A program made the translations under genes and the position numbers. From the NCBI GenBank assembly GCA_022410635.1, contig JAJVDF010000281.1:920585-984584 (forward strand): 64,000 bases of DNA, given 5' to 3'. Within the stretch, counting starts at the first letter, position 1, and every line of letters starts with the position of its first letter. Below, in pieces: positions 30,451 through 41,785 of the stretch. The stretch comes from Tretioscincus oriximinensis. Taxonomy: Eukaryota > Chordata > Lepidosauria > Squamata > Gymnophthalmidae. The notes under the pieces were generated by a model. It did not search any database. It was not told the origin of the DNA and saw only the letters and a list, made by a program, of their open reading frames with translations.

Positions 30451-31124
30451 CCTTGTTAATTCTAAGTGGGATGGGGTTCATGGGTGCAGGATGGAGAAGA
30501 TAAGTGCAGAGAAGCCAACTGTTGCCTAGAAACCATATCTGGGAAGAGACTTAGGCAGAACAGCTGACCTTTCCATTGCTGGAAGGACATTGCTTGTCTA
30601 AATAAGAGAAAAGACAACATAATTAAAAGGAACAGCCTTTAAAAGGAATTTCACAGCTCTCGGGTTCTATTATTGCACGCATAGGATATATTGGATATAT
30701 TGGACCAAATTACATCACTTTCCACACACCCCACACCCCATTGAACTGGCTGTACCAACTGGATGCCCATTTGTTAAGTTTGGAGAGATCTTTCTGGAGC
30801 TCTTTACAATCATTTCAAGCTGTAACTACAGTGAAGAACTAGATCCCTGCACCATTTCACTTTTCTTTTTGGGTGCAATCAAGCAGGGCTTTTTTCAATG
30901 ATTGTTTTAAGAAAAAGCATCCTATCCCCAGATTATTATTGTTAAATAAGTATTTATAAAGCACTAACCTTGTACTTAGCGCTGTGCAAAGCATATAAAA
31001 ATGCAAAATATAAAATACAATATTAAAAGCAACAAAACAACAGCGAAAATTCATATAAGATTAAGATACTGTTTGCAAGGGGGCACATAAAAAACATAGT
31101 TATCTAACCATATGTGAACAAATA
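30451..31124. other. Intergenic, unassigned
   Basis: No recognised repeat or coding signal. Confidence 0.4.
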
Positions 31125-31462
31125 TAGTCCGACCATATTTTTGAGGTGCATACTGGGCTAATTAATATTTATGCTAATTTGCATATTTGTGAATATGCAA
31201 ATCACTCACCAACAAATCCACAAAGCATTGGATAATTTTTGACGTGTGCGAGACATTTTTGAAGTGTGTGAGAAATTTGCATTTTTTAATATTTTATTGA
31301 GAGGGTGCCCTCAGGATCCCCCTAGTGATGGTGCAGTGAATTTTATTTTATTTTTCTCAGCAAAAAATGGGGAAATCGTGAGCTCCTCTGCCTAGGAGGG
31401 TAGAGTAGACGCCCCAAAACCGGGTTCCCCACCCAAAAAAAAGGAGTCATCTGGTCAGCCTA
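31125..31462 (-). mobile_element. TIR element 'family T' (GGTCAGCCTA ends)
   Basis: Right end CATCTGGTCAGCCTA; left end TAGTCCGACCATAT, its diverged inverse. Interior AATTTGCATATTTGTGAATA also occurs inverted in 35212-35795. hAT-like by its ends (inferred). Confidence 0.7.
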
Positions 31463-31949
31463 ACAAACTACGCAACACCTACCCTGACTGTGGGTGCCAC
31501 CCATTGATAGGCCACTTGCTTCTTTCTTTTCCTTCCCAACCTGGTTTAAAGAAAGAGGAACCTTCAGTGGTACAAAATCTGATATGTTGAAGAGCCATCT
31601 TTTTTCAGACTTCAAGATGTGAAAAGGTCAGTGCAGGTGGGAAATGTCTGGCATTACAGATTCAATTTTGTCCAGAAGCATTTCTGAATTAACTCTTTCA
31701 CTACTCAGTCCTGATTCCAACTCTCATACAAATAAGGTAAAAATGCAGCCTACATATAGTACTGCTGTTTCCACTACAAGAGAGTCAAGACCTTCTCCAC
31801 ACAACGTTTTTCTACCTGGTTCTTACAAGGATGTTTCAACATTATGAGTCTCCTGCCAAATGCATAAATGGAGTTTTCACTCTGCTGTGCAATGCATCAG
31901 TAATAAAGATGCTATGGCCCATAATTTCCTGATTCCTGATTTTTTTCCC

Positions 31950-32465
31950 TTGTCATATTCTCCTTCCCAAGTCTTTATGTGCCTCTTGGTTAGAGGAAGA
32001 GGAAGAGGAAGAGGAAGGAGGAAGAACAAGCGGAAGAACAAGCAGAAGAACAAGCGGAAGAACAAGAGGAAGAAGAAGAAGAACCACCACCACCACCAGC
32101 AACAACCACCAGCAACAAGAAGCAACAACAGCAACAACAGCAACAAGAAGCAACAACAAGAACAAGAAGCAACAACAGCAACAAGAACAACTGGGTTTTT
32201 ATACCCCACTTTTCTCATCCGAATGGGCACGCAGTGGCTTAGAAAGTTATTTTTCACCTGAAGGCTTACATTCTACCTTCACTACCAGGCTATGATGGGT
32301 CCCATTTATCTAGTCACATTCAGTGGTAATTTCTTGCAATTCTTGCTTTCAAATAGCTCACCCGTCCCCATGTCCGATACAGGGCCTCGAAATCCAGTCT
32401 CTCAGGACTGTCTCTTTAGCAACTGCGCCATTCGCCTGCAGGATCTTGCAATAAGACAAGGACAA
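31950..32465 (-). mobile_element. tRNA-derived SINE 'family C' with long purine tail
   Basis: Reverse SINE: body TATACCCCACTTTTCTCATC, B-box region GGGCCTCGAAATCCAG and head near 32430. Its tail has grown into a 190-bp GAA/GAG/CAA tract (31994-32190). Same family as 51945-52275. Confidence 0.8.
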
Positions 32466-33380
32466 GAGAATGAGAATCTTGTATAATTCCTGGTTACTCA
32501 GGTGCAGAATGCCATACAGAGCATGGTCAAAATTTACTTCCTGGTTTAGTTGGCTCTTTTGTTCCTCATGGATTTAAAGGCTTTATGGTTTGTTGCGAAA
32601 GGATGTAGGTATGTATGCTGGGGCTTGTGATGATGTTATTTTGGAACTTTATGCCATTGCAGTTTTTAACACAGGAAGGGGCCTCAGTTTCTCATTCTTG
32701 TTTGTAACAATCTCCACTTCCTGAGTGTGAAACTCTGTATCTGAATGTGCCATTAGGTTCGCTTTACTAGTTCAGCCATGATAATGTGCTTTATTAGTAA
32801 CCGGCTCCATTTCTAGCTCTATTTCTTTTGGGAGAGAATTACTGTTTTGAAAGGAACATCACACCTGAAGTTAGTTCAAGTAAAAAACAAAATCTATGTA
32901 TGTAAAATATGATACAAAAACAAATTTTGCATTATTCTTTCTACTTATAGGAATATAAANTGACTGTATAAACAGAACACAATATGAACTGAAGCTCATT
33001 TAATCAGCAGCATTGATAGTGGAATGTCTAATTAATTGAATGCTTAACCAACTTTATACCAAAATTGTGCCTTTTTAAACTAATGGTTTTCTACCCAACA
33101 GACCTCTCTTTGTAATTAAAGTTGTCTTCACATAATTGAAAAGTAAAAGCTCCAGTGCAGCTTGTCTTGAGAAAATGAAAGTAAACAACGTTGAAAAAAT
33201 CCTTGAAAATTCATTAAGTACTTTACAGATGAGATCTTAGGAGAAATCTGCGAGTTAACTTATAAAACTGTTCTTCTAAACAAGTACAGAGGTTGTTAAC
33301 ACATCAGCAATATGGATTAAGATATAGCCCTACTAAAATTCTTCAGCCTTCAGAACTCTATAACCTCCGAGCTTATCTGC
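32466..33380. other. Intergenic, unassigned
   Basis: AT-rich, no named repeat, no gene signal. Confidence 0.4.
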
Positions 33381-33384
33381 TCCT

Positions 33385-33530
33385 GCAATTAGCGTGTTGG
33401 ACTCTTATCTGGTAATGTCCTGATTCAGTTCCACACACCTACATGAAGCTAGCTGGGCGTCCCTGGGCTAGCCACAGTTCTTTAAAGCTCTCTCAGCCCC
33501 ACCTACTTCACAAGGAGTCTGATTTTATAG
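33385..33530 (+). mobile_element. tRNA-derived SINE 'family S', partial
   Basis: GCGTGTTGGACTCTTATCTG, then TCTCTCAGCCCCACCTACTT. Lacks its 3' tail. Confidence 0.75.
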
Positions 33531-34019
33531 TGGATTTTGTCAGAATCCTGATAATCCAGATAATCGGCTTTAAAATCTACAAACTGCTGGTTTATTACAA
33601 CCTGGTGAGGCAAACTCAACAGAAATTCAAGTGGATCAGTTTGGTTTATTTGATCTATGTACCAGATAAATTAGACTGGGAAGGAATAGTCTAGATTTTT
33701 TGGGGGGTGGGGGATGGGAGGAAATCAAGGCCTGCTTCATAAAACCTCAAACTGACTACAGCTTTGGCTGTTAAACATAGGTTCAAAATTAATTCTCCTC
33801 TTCCTTTCTCTTTGACATAAACCTTCCTTTCTTTTTGGTAAACCAAACAATGCCCATTCCACTTGTTCAAAACGGAGAAGCTTTTCTGGAGCAGCTGTGG
33901 GAATGAAGTTTAGTATAAATCTGGCCTGCTATCATTATCTTACAGGGATAGACTGAACCTTACCATTAAGGTGGCCTGAAGAAGGCCTTGATTTCCACTC
34001 TTTCTCTTTTTTTCCTAGA

Positions 34020-34340
34020 CTATTCCTTACCAGTCACATTTTTTTAGAACTTTCTCAGCCCCACCTACTTCACAGGGTGTCTGTTGTTAAGAAAGCAACA
34101 AAATCTATGTGAAACACCTTTTGGTGAAAGTTGCGCTGTAAAACATCATCGTCATCAACAACAATACAATATTTATTTATAACACCCCTTTCACCAAAGG
34201 GTGGCTCTCATACCTTTTGTTGCTTTCTCCACAACAGACACCCATTGAAGCAGGTGGGGCTGAGAGAGTTCTAAAGAACTCTGGGTGACGCAAGTTCACC
34301 CAGTTGACTTCATGAATATGGGTGGAAATGAACCAGGACT
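34020..34340. mobile_element. Tail-to-tail pair of family S SINEs
   Basis: A forward copy (34020-34165: ACTTTCTCAGCCCCACCTAC, then CACCTTTTGGTGAAAG) meets a reversed copy (34170-34340: CACCAAAGGGTGGCTCTCAT, then GTGGGGCTGAGAGAGTTCTA). Together they form an inverted repeat with roughly 120-bp arms. Confidence 0.8.
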
Positions 34341-34519
34341 TGTCTCCGAGATGAAGCAACAGGCAGTATTCCTGAAATACCATTTGGAGGGCATTGAAAA
34401 TAGGTGCATATTTTGAAACCTCTTTATAATGAACTCCAAAGGACCAGAAAAATGTGTATGTTATAATCAAACATTATTATGCTGAAACCATTTGCAAGAA
34501 CTATTAAATGCCAGAAACC

Positions 34520-34700
34520 ACTCCCCAGTCCCCACTGAGCCTTATTCTGGCTGTGTCTTAGGACAGAACCTCGCCGTCCACATGCAGTATAGAGCATTTG
34601 GGGCTTGCCATAGTCTACAGAACCATGCGAATGTCAGGCTCCTATTCCAAGACACAGCCCAGAATGAGACTCATTGTGGGCCTAGATTCTGTCAGTCTTA
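34520..34700. mobile_element. Foldback MITE 'family F', copy
   Basis: CTGAGCCTTATTCTGG at one end and CCCAGAATGAGACTCA at the other are inverse. The centre has GGGGCTTGCCATAGTCTACA. Confidence 0.75.
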
Positions 34701-34959
34701 ATACTTGCAAATTTCAAAACCCATTGCAAAATGAATTGTTGCCTTTTCTTGCAAACAGCTTTCCCTTTCATCCCACCAGAGTAAATATATTTACTTTTAC
34801 ACAGGACTCAATCACTGTCCCAATCATCCATCGTATTATGATTTAATCCTGCCATTCATTAGTGATTTGAAAATCTTTGCTGTTNCTTTAAAAATCTTAC
34901 TCTGTACTGAACACNTGCCCCTCTTGAACTTCAGTTTCTTATAACAAGGTACTGCAGAA

Positions 34960-35110
34960 TAGGTAGGGGCACAAAAATCAGTTTGTTATACTGAAACTTT
35001 CATTACAACATCCTTTACAGCGGGGACATTTTTACATTCCTTTCAATGGTGTTCAGCCAGGACTTTCAAATTAGTTTGTTATACCTGTATTACAACAACA
35101 GTTATTTGCA
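34960..35110. mobile_element. Pogo-like 'family G' MITE, diverged
   Basis: Shares GTTTGTTATACTGAAACTTT and CAGGACTTTCAAATTAGTTT with the better copies at 39649, 41003, 53144 and 61476. Confidence 0.55.
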
Positions 35111-35211
35111 CAGTATGGTTTCACACCTTTGTGTAGTTTATAATTTTCATAATAAAAGAAATTGTATCTCCTGATATAATGTCCTTGCTCATGTTTCTTA
35201 TTACTTATAAG

Positions 35212-35795
35212 TAGGCTGACCAGATGACCCCTTTTTCGGGGGGAAAACCAGTTTGGGTGTCTACCCTGCCCTCCCGGGGTCTGTGTTTTTTTCCCAATTT
35301 TTTGCTGAGAATTTTTTTTNNAANTTTTTTAATTCATTGCACCACTACTAGGGGAGCTGGCAACTGAAGGCACCCCCCCCCTCAGTAATTTTTTCTCACA
35401 CACTTTGAAAAAAATCTCACACACACCTATGACTCCCCGCTATGCTGCAATTAGTAATCCTGGATTTTAGTTTGTTATTTTATTGGGTTTTGTGTTATAA
35501 TTTATATTTGCATGGCTTTCTTGATATGGATATCAAAAATGTTCTGAAGCTTTGAAACTGTTCATACTGATTTCTTGTATGTCTATACAGAATATAAATT
35601 AAAAATTTTTTTAAAAAAATCTCACACACTTCAAAGAATTCTCAGATTTCTCGGACAGGAATTTCACAGGGATATGCATGTTGGTGGGTTAATTTGCATA
35701 TTCATGAATATGAAAATTTGCACAAATATGCAAATATTTGTGATTATGCAAATTAGCATGAATATTAATTATGTCCGTTTGGGCCTCAGAAAATC
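35212..35795 (+). mobile_element. TIR element 'family T' carrying a retro-insert
   Basis: Left end TAGGCTGACCAGATGACCCC; interior TTAATTTGCATATTCATGAA and GCAAATTAGCATGAATATTA match 31125-31462 in inverse. It is longer because of an insert at 35425-35612. Confidence 0.7.
35425..35612 (+). mobile_element. Retro-insert with 17-bp target duplication and A-tail
   Basis: The 188-bp insert lies between exact copies of AAAAAAATCTCACACAC (35408-35424, 35613-35629). Its 3' end is AT-rich (ATATAAATTAAAAA), with ATTAAA as a possible poly(A) signal. Looks like the 3' end of a transcript copied by L1-type priming; the source is unknown. Confidence 0.65.
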
Positions 35796-35848
35796 TGCTC
35801 AATCTGCTCATAAGCATAAATTGTTCTTGCTACCTGTACTATATTTTA

Positions 35849-36690
35849 AATATTATTTATTTATTTATACTTATACCGTGCCCCATACCCAAAGGTCTCA
35901 GGTGGCCAATAATAAAAACAGTACAAAATTAACATTTTAAAACTGTAACAAACAACATCTGACGGTGGAGGGNAAAAAANAGCATTTCTTCAACCAAAGA
36001 CCTGCAGTAACTGCAAAGCCAAAGCTTTTATTTCATAATACAATTATTTGTTCTGTTCATCGTCTCATCCTCTTTTAACTTTCAACATTACTTGCCCTTT
36101 GGACCTTCTTGTGCTGCTGCAATATATTCCTGTTCTGGGAATTTCAGTGTTTGTGCATTCTTGTACGAAATATTTCATTGGAAAGAACTGAGAAGGCATC
36201 CCTAAAGGGTCATATATATGTCAAGATTGAGGGCAGATAAGAAAAGAGAGACTTAAAGAGAAACTGTAGACAATTACTTCCCTGCTTTTAAAAAAATTAG
36301 AAGAATCTTCAAATAAAAATGAGCAATATTCATATTACATACTGTAGATGCTTATTGAAGGTTTAAATTTTGATAACGCTCATACCAGTAATATATGGAA
36401 CAAACAATGTTTATAGTATTCTGAATATTAACTGCTTTTCTAGTGTATTAAATCTGTTAATTCATCCAACTCTGTAAGATTTAAGCATTTCAATAACATT
36501 TCCTGTGCAGCTGAAGATTTTTGTTGAGACAATATGGGAAGTACAAAACATATAGAAGACCCCAAATTGTGAAAGACTGACTTGTAGTTCAATTTGTATG
36601 TAAGCCCAAACGTTTCAGAGGATGGTAGGACCTGGAGCAAAATGCCCTATGAATGTCCAACTCCTGTTAAATTTCTACAGATTTCATCTT
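35849..36690. other. Intergenic with reversed L2 tail
   Basis: 35849-35990 is an inverse L2 tail (TTATTTATTTATACTTATAC, CCATACCCAAAGGTCTCAGG). The rest is unassigned. Confidence 0.5.
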
Positions 36691-36699
36691 GGAATGAAG

Positions 36700-36800
36700 T
36701 TTTTCATGCAACAGGCAGGACTCCTGAAATGCCATTTTCAGGGAGTCATGAACAGGTGCATATTTTGCTTTCCTCTGTTCAGACTGCCCACTTTGAAGGC
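36700..36800 (+). mobile_element. CR1 LINE 3' fragment
   Basis: CAACAGGCAGGACTCCTGAA, then GCCATTTTCAGGGAGTCATG and TGCTTTCCTCTGTTCAGACT, matching 15530-15610. Confidence 0.75.
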
Positions 36801-37914
36801 CCCATTATCACTTTCCAAACCACATTATCACTTTCTCTTCTGTGTAGCTTTCTTCAGCTCCTTTATTGCTCCTACTGACCGAACCTACCTCTTTTCTCCT
36901 CTGGAAAGATCAGGGGTGGTTAGTGTGATCCTCAGGAAACATGATCTATATAATGTTTTTATATATAATCGTTTATATTATTTATCTCCCAAACAACTCC
37001 ACGTATTACTATGCATTTCAAGATTCTATCTACCTCGTGGTTGTCCTCGCCTTTTTTCTTAAACTGCATTAGCCACTCACCCCATTGTACCCCCTCCCAG
37101 GTTGCTGCAATTCTTCTCCTAGCAATGCTGTCAAATGACAAACCCATAAAGCCATGCTTTAACTACTACCCCTAGCATTCTCAGCGAGCCTGCCTACTAG
37201 TCCCAAGCATGCTCTGCGAGCCAAGAGCCAATGAGCTGTTACTCGCACCCTGACTAATGTCCTCATGCAGCATTCTTTCAGTTATTACAAAATGTCCACT
37301 GCGGAATTGGGTGAAATGTGGTGGCTACTTGTTCCATTGGCAAAGGCGCTGCCACAGGTAGAACGCTGGGCACACTTGTCTTCGTGGGACTCATAAAGTC
37401 GCGTCCAAAGACCCGTATGTCTAGTGNGGAGATTAGGCCTTTGTCCTGTATTATATTGTCCCTGAGTTGTTTACAACTCCTGGAGAGATGACCAATTGTC
37501 TATCTAACCGCCATCAGGAGTCTATGTGAGATTCTCTGTCCAGATTTACTTCCTTGGGAATTTCCTACCCAAATACGATAGACCATGGTTGCTTCAAGAT
37601 GTGAGACAAAACCCACCATCCTCTCAGTATTGGATTGTAGCTACGTTCCCAATGTAGTAGCCGACTGCAATGCAAAAAAAGCACACTGGGATGCTATTTT
37701 GGGAAATCCAGCAACTACAGTAGGTTCCTATAATAGCCCAACTTACCTGTGTGTCTGATGAGCACCATGCATGATTGGTTGGTTTGAGAGGGACGCCTTG
37801 AAGCCAATCAAGTGCATATAAAGTATCAAAAGAAAATGCTTGATTGACGTCCATTGGTCTCTCTTGAANCAAGGATTCATAACTGCTGGTGACCAGAGCT
37901 GCAGATCTGTCTGT
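36801..37914. other. Intergenic, one unassigned dispersed repeat
   Basis: 37190-37330 shares GCGAGCCAAGAGCCAATGAG and TTACAAAATGTCCnCTG with 40340-40480, so both belong to an unnamed repeat. No gene. Confidence 0.45.
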
Positions 37915-38160
37915 CTTTATTTATTTATGCTTATACTCCTCCCATTACCTGAAGGTCTCAGGGCAGCCTACAGTTAAAACAACAGTACAAAATTGACATA
38001 ATACCATTTGCAGGGAGTCGCAAACAGGTGAAGATTTTGCCTTCTCCTTCTTGACACTGACAAGGTGCAATTGGTGGGCCACTGTGTGAGTCAGAAAGCT
38101 GGACTAAATGGGCTCTGGCCTCATTCAGCAGGGCTTCTCTTACATCTTCTTAACTAGACT
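37915..38160. mobile_element. Reversed L2 tail abutting a CR1 3' end
   Basis: 37915-37990 is an inverse L2 tail (TTTATTTATTTATGCTTATA). 37995-38155 is a forward CR1 end (ATTTGCAGGGAGTCGCAAAC, CTGGACTAAATGGGCTCTGG). Confidence 0.75.
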
Positions 38161-38269
38161 TGTTTAACTGATTTTAACAATCATAATATTAGTGTTTTTA
38201 TTTAGTTCAAGGTAGTATGGTCAATTGACTAATCATTAAATTATCTAACTAGACTTGTTTACAAAAGCT

Positions 38270-38594
38270 CATGGAACCTACCCATTTCCTTGATAGTCTC
38301 CAAAATGCTACAACACATGTCCTCTTACCATCTGGAATGCTCCAATGAGTTCCCATAATGGAATGGATTTTTGAACTGAGGCTCAAAACCTGGAATTCTT
38401 GCCACCAGAAGGCCTAAAATAGCACCTCTGTCATTTGCCTTTGGCTGAGAAAACTACTGTCTCTTCCCTATTTTTAGATATGGCTGTTTTTAATGTGTTA
38501 ATTATGATTTTATTGTTAACCGTCCTGAGACCTTCAGGTATACGACAGTATAAAAATGTAAATAATAAATAATAAATAATAAATAATAATAAAT
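38270..38594 (+). mobile_element. L2 LINE 3' end with AATAAATA tail
   Basis: Decayed ORF2 end, then ACCGTCCTGAGACCTTCAGG, TATACGACAGTATAAAAATG and a AAATAAT tandem tail (38556-38594). Confidence 0.8.
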
Positions 38595-38595
38595 T

Positions 38596-38845
38596 TTGGT
38601 GTAGTGGTTAGAGTGTTGGACTCTTAACTGGTAGTCTCCCGAGTCGATTCCCTACTCCTCCGTGAAAGCCAGATGAGTGACCTTGGGCCAGTCACAGTTC
38701 TTTAGAACTCTCTCAGCCACATCTACTTCACAGGGTGTCTGTTGCGGAGAAAGCAGCAAAAGCTATATGTACCGGCCTTTGGTTGGCCACCCTGAGACTT
38801 TTGGGCATAGGTCGGGATATAAATAAATAAATATTTTAAACCAGT
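38596..38845 (+). mobile_element. tRNA-derived SINE 'family S', best copy
   Basis: Box A TGGTGTAGTGGTTAGAGTG and box B GAGTCGATTCC (RNA polymerase III promoter elements), tRNA-unrelated body, and a tail GGCCACCCTGAGACTTTTGG then ATAAATAAATA. The tail matches the L2 3' end. It is inserted just after the tail of the L2 at 38270. Confidence 0.9.
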
Positions 38846-39560
38846 TGGACCTCTTCCATCTTTATTTTACATCAGTTTTGCTGTGGGGAAATCGGAAAAA
38901 GTCCTCCAAGGATTAGAAACTTTAATCCATCCGTAAGATGGAGATTTCAATTGTCTGTTTATATAAATACCTCAGCATGTTGAACTTGTTAAATTATTCT
39001 AATTAGCAGCTTTTACGCTTTCCACCTTTTTGTCGCTTTGCGTGAGGCATTTTAATCCATTATTTGTTTGCACAGCAGCTACTCTTGACAACAGATCTCG
39101 GGGAAACGGCGCATTAGTGACAGCAGGTTCAGATTCTCTATGCATTAGACTTCCCAAGGTATTTGTTGAGGCTTCTGTTCCTGCTCCGTTCTGCTGGTGG
39201 CTACGTAAGTTATCTATAAACTCTCTCAGAACCTCGATCTATGTCCATCAAACTGGAGCAGCTGTTTCTAACACAGGGGTGGCATGCTTCATTAGAAAGG
39301 CAAATGGCAATTCATCATTAATTAATGTTTCTTGTAGGAGGGATAAACAGAGCACAGTTACTGGGGGAAGGAGTGAGCAGTTTCTGGAAAGGGTTCTTGT
39401 CTACTCCCCTCCTCTCCTATTTGTGTATAATGGGGATGTATGGATTACTCTTGATGATTGAGCTCTTCACCACCTCTGAAGCAAAGGAAACTCACAATTG
39501 GCAGATTCAATTATTTTCACTCCTTGAAGGCACTATTATATTTTCTAATTGTTCTGTTAT
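38846..39560 (+). other. Intergenic stretch without recognised repeats
   Basis: Lower repeat content than its neighbours. Open frames 39030-39461 and 39325-39636 overlap, lack domains, and the second runs into an L2 tail. Could be a conserved noncoding element. Confidence 0.35.
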
Positions 39561-39564
39561 AACT

Positions 39565-39648
39565 GGTTGGATGGCTTTTTTTACCATGATCTGTCCTAAG
39601 ACCGTTGGATATAGGGTGGACTATGAATATAAATAAACAAATAAATGT
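39565..39648 (+). mobile_element. L2 3' tail
   Basis: GATCTGTCCTAAGACCGTTG, GATATAGGGTGGACTATG, then AATAAACAAATAAA. Confidence 0.75.
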
Positions 39649-39831
39649 AGGTGAAACCTCATTAAAATGAACGCCAAAGTGTCAGGTGAATTTGTTACAA
39701 TGAAATTTAGTTATATCGAAACCCATTGGAACCAATGTTACTCTTACGGGTGTTCCACCGGGACTTTCAAATTTGTTTGTTATACCATGAATTTTGTTAT
39801 ATTAGGGTGATTTATAATGAAGTTTCACATG
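39649..39831. mobile_element. Pogo-like 'family G' MITE
   Basis: Ends AGGTGAAACCTCATTAAAAT and the inverse ATTTATAATGAAGTTTCACA. Internal GGACTTTCAAATTTGTTTGT is shared with other copies. Confidence 0.8.
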
Positions 39832-41002
39832 TATCACTTCTGTCCTGAGACATTTGAATATAATATGAAAGTAAATAAAGTAATAAATTAATTAAATTGC
39901 AATCACTTCTGCTGCTTTGGAATAATTTTGTATCAGTTGTGAGTCACTTGCGGTTGAGTAAATACAGTATATACCTTTATTAGTATCTATATGTAGATGC
40001 ATGTATGCAGGCGCATCTGGAATTTTGAAGACATGGTGGACATTCTATGGCCAATATGACTTTTGGCAGCTCCTTCTCCTGAGCCCATGAGAATGGTAGT
40101 ATAAGGGAAAAGTCACAAAAAAATTTCAGGTGTCTATAGAAGCTCAGAAGCAGTGTTGTTTCTCTGGGTAATCCATTGGTGCCCTTTTTTTAGGAAACTC
40201 CCCATGACATTGCTTTTAAAATGCATTTGCCATCTATCCCTACAAACTTTAAAGCTTCCATGCTGTTCCAACATATTGCTTAGCAATCTTTTCACAATGA
40301 CAGGTCCCATAAGACATTGTTGCCACTTGCCTTCCCACATTTTCCAAGTATTCTCTGAGAGCCAAGAGCCAATGAACTTTAATATGTTGCCCCGAAGTTT
40401 CACGAGATTTGCCAAATCCAATTATGGATGTGCCCATGAAACTTTCTTTCGGATTTTACAAAATGTCCTCTGTTGAACTGTATGAACTGCATTGCTAGAA
40501 ATCCATGACAAATGACATTTTTAGCGAGAGGACATCGTGGGGCGGATTGAAGATGATGTTGCTACCAACTTGGTGGAAATGACCTTACATTGTTTAAACT
40601 GCAAACAGTAACTTTGCCAAATGATTTAAAAGCTGCTAGTAGTGTTCTTGTGTACATTTCTTCCTCTTCAAGTGTGACATTCTTAGAGTCTCAGCTGAGA
40701 TAGAGTGCATCCAGATGCATCCCTTCATAGTCATGATAATACCCATTATAATTGCCATGATGATGGTCTTGCCGCTGTGTGGACAATTACNGCAGACTCA
40801 CTAAAGAGTGCACAGTGAGGTGCTGCACATCTGGGAATCTGGCAGCATGAGATTCACAGATGTGTGCCTTTTGTGCAGTTGCCTTGTGCTGAATTCCCCG
40901 ATCTGTGCCAATGCATGTATGCTGTGCATATATGGTGCAGTATACCCAGGGAAAATAACTATAATAGTGGCTTTCTCCCATGGTTTTTAAACCCAAGGTA
41001 TA
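39832..41002. other. Intergenic, mostly unassigned
   Basis: 40340-40480 is the second copy of the unnamed repeat at 37190. Overlapping opposite-strand frames at 40134-40476 show no domain. No gene supported. Confidence 0.4.
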
Positions 41003-41183
41003 CAGGTGAAACCCCATCTTAAAGAACCCCGATATAACAAAATTCTCGGTGTAACAAACAAATTTGAAAGCCGTAATGGAACTCTCTAGGAGTAATGTTG
41101 GTTACAACGGTTTCGTTATAACCAAATTTAATTATAACAATCACATCCAAACTTTGGTGTTCGTTATAACGAGGTTTCACCAG
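41003..41183. mobile_element. Pogo-like 'family G' MITE with TA duplication
   Basis: CAGGTGAAACCCC...GGTTTCACCAG between TA dinucleotides (41001-41002, 41184-41185). The interior repeats ATAACAAA/TTGTTAT blocks, making it foldable along its length. Confidence 0.88.
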
Positions 41184-41785
41184 TACCACTGCATCGTGTG
41201 GCCCTCACACCTTCCTATCACTAAGACTGTGCAAAAAAGCAAATAAATCCTGGGGAGTGGAAGCACAAGCAGTCTCAAAAATTAGGTACGGTTGCTCAGT
41301 AAAAGTGAGTTCCTTAGTTCTTGTTTATAGATGTTTCCCTGTCAAATGAAATAAAATGAAGCAGAGTAAAAACAATGTAGCACCATCTAGTGGAAAGATG
41401 TTATTTTCCTCTTCTCAGAGGTATGAAAAACATTTTTATTAAGTTCAGAATAGGTCTGCCCTCCTCGGAACGGCCCTATTTCAAAGTTAAAACTGCTTCA
41501 GGGGTTTGGTTGTTGCTGTTCTAGAGTTTTGAACATCATTTTGAAAGTCTGTTTTTCTTTCGTTGAGGGAAGGAAGAATTTATCCTTGTTTATTTTGTGG
41601 TTTAGGTAAACACCCTTTTTGCTCTTTGCCCTGGATCTCTACCTTCAGTGGCCACTGGCAATATACAAACTGAATAATGGAGTGTTTTGAGTTTCCCTTT
41701 TATTCTTTATGGCTGTAACACCACATTTTGATTCATCTGGATTATAAATTTAATCAGATGTTGCCATGAAATATTTTCACTACCA
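41184..41785. other. Intergenic, unassigned
   Basis: No recognised element or gene. Confidence 0.4.

Noticed and set aside
31860..32261. Long frames on both strands, basic on one and poly-Leu/Val on the other
   Set aside because: They are translations of the GAA/GAG/CAA tail of a reversed SINE, not proteins.
38600..38670. tRNA gene from A and B box motifs
   Set aside because: The boxes belong to a SINE head; no cloverleaf closes and many copies exist.
39030..39636. Overlapping frames of 143 and 103 codons
   Set aside because: No domain, no splice context, and the second runs into an L2 tail.
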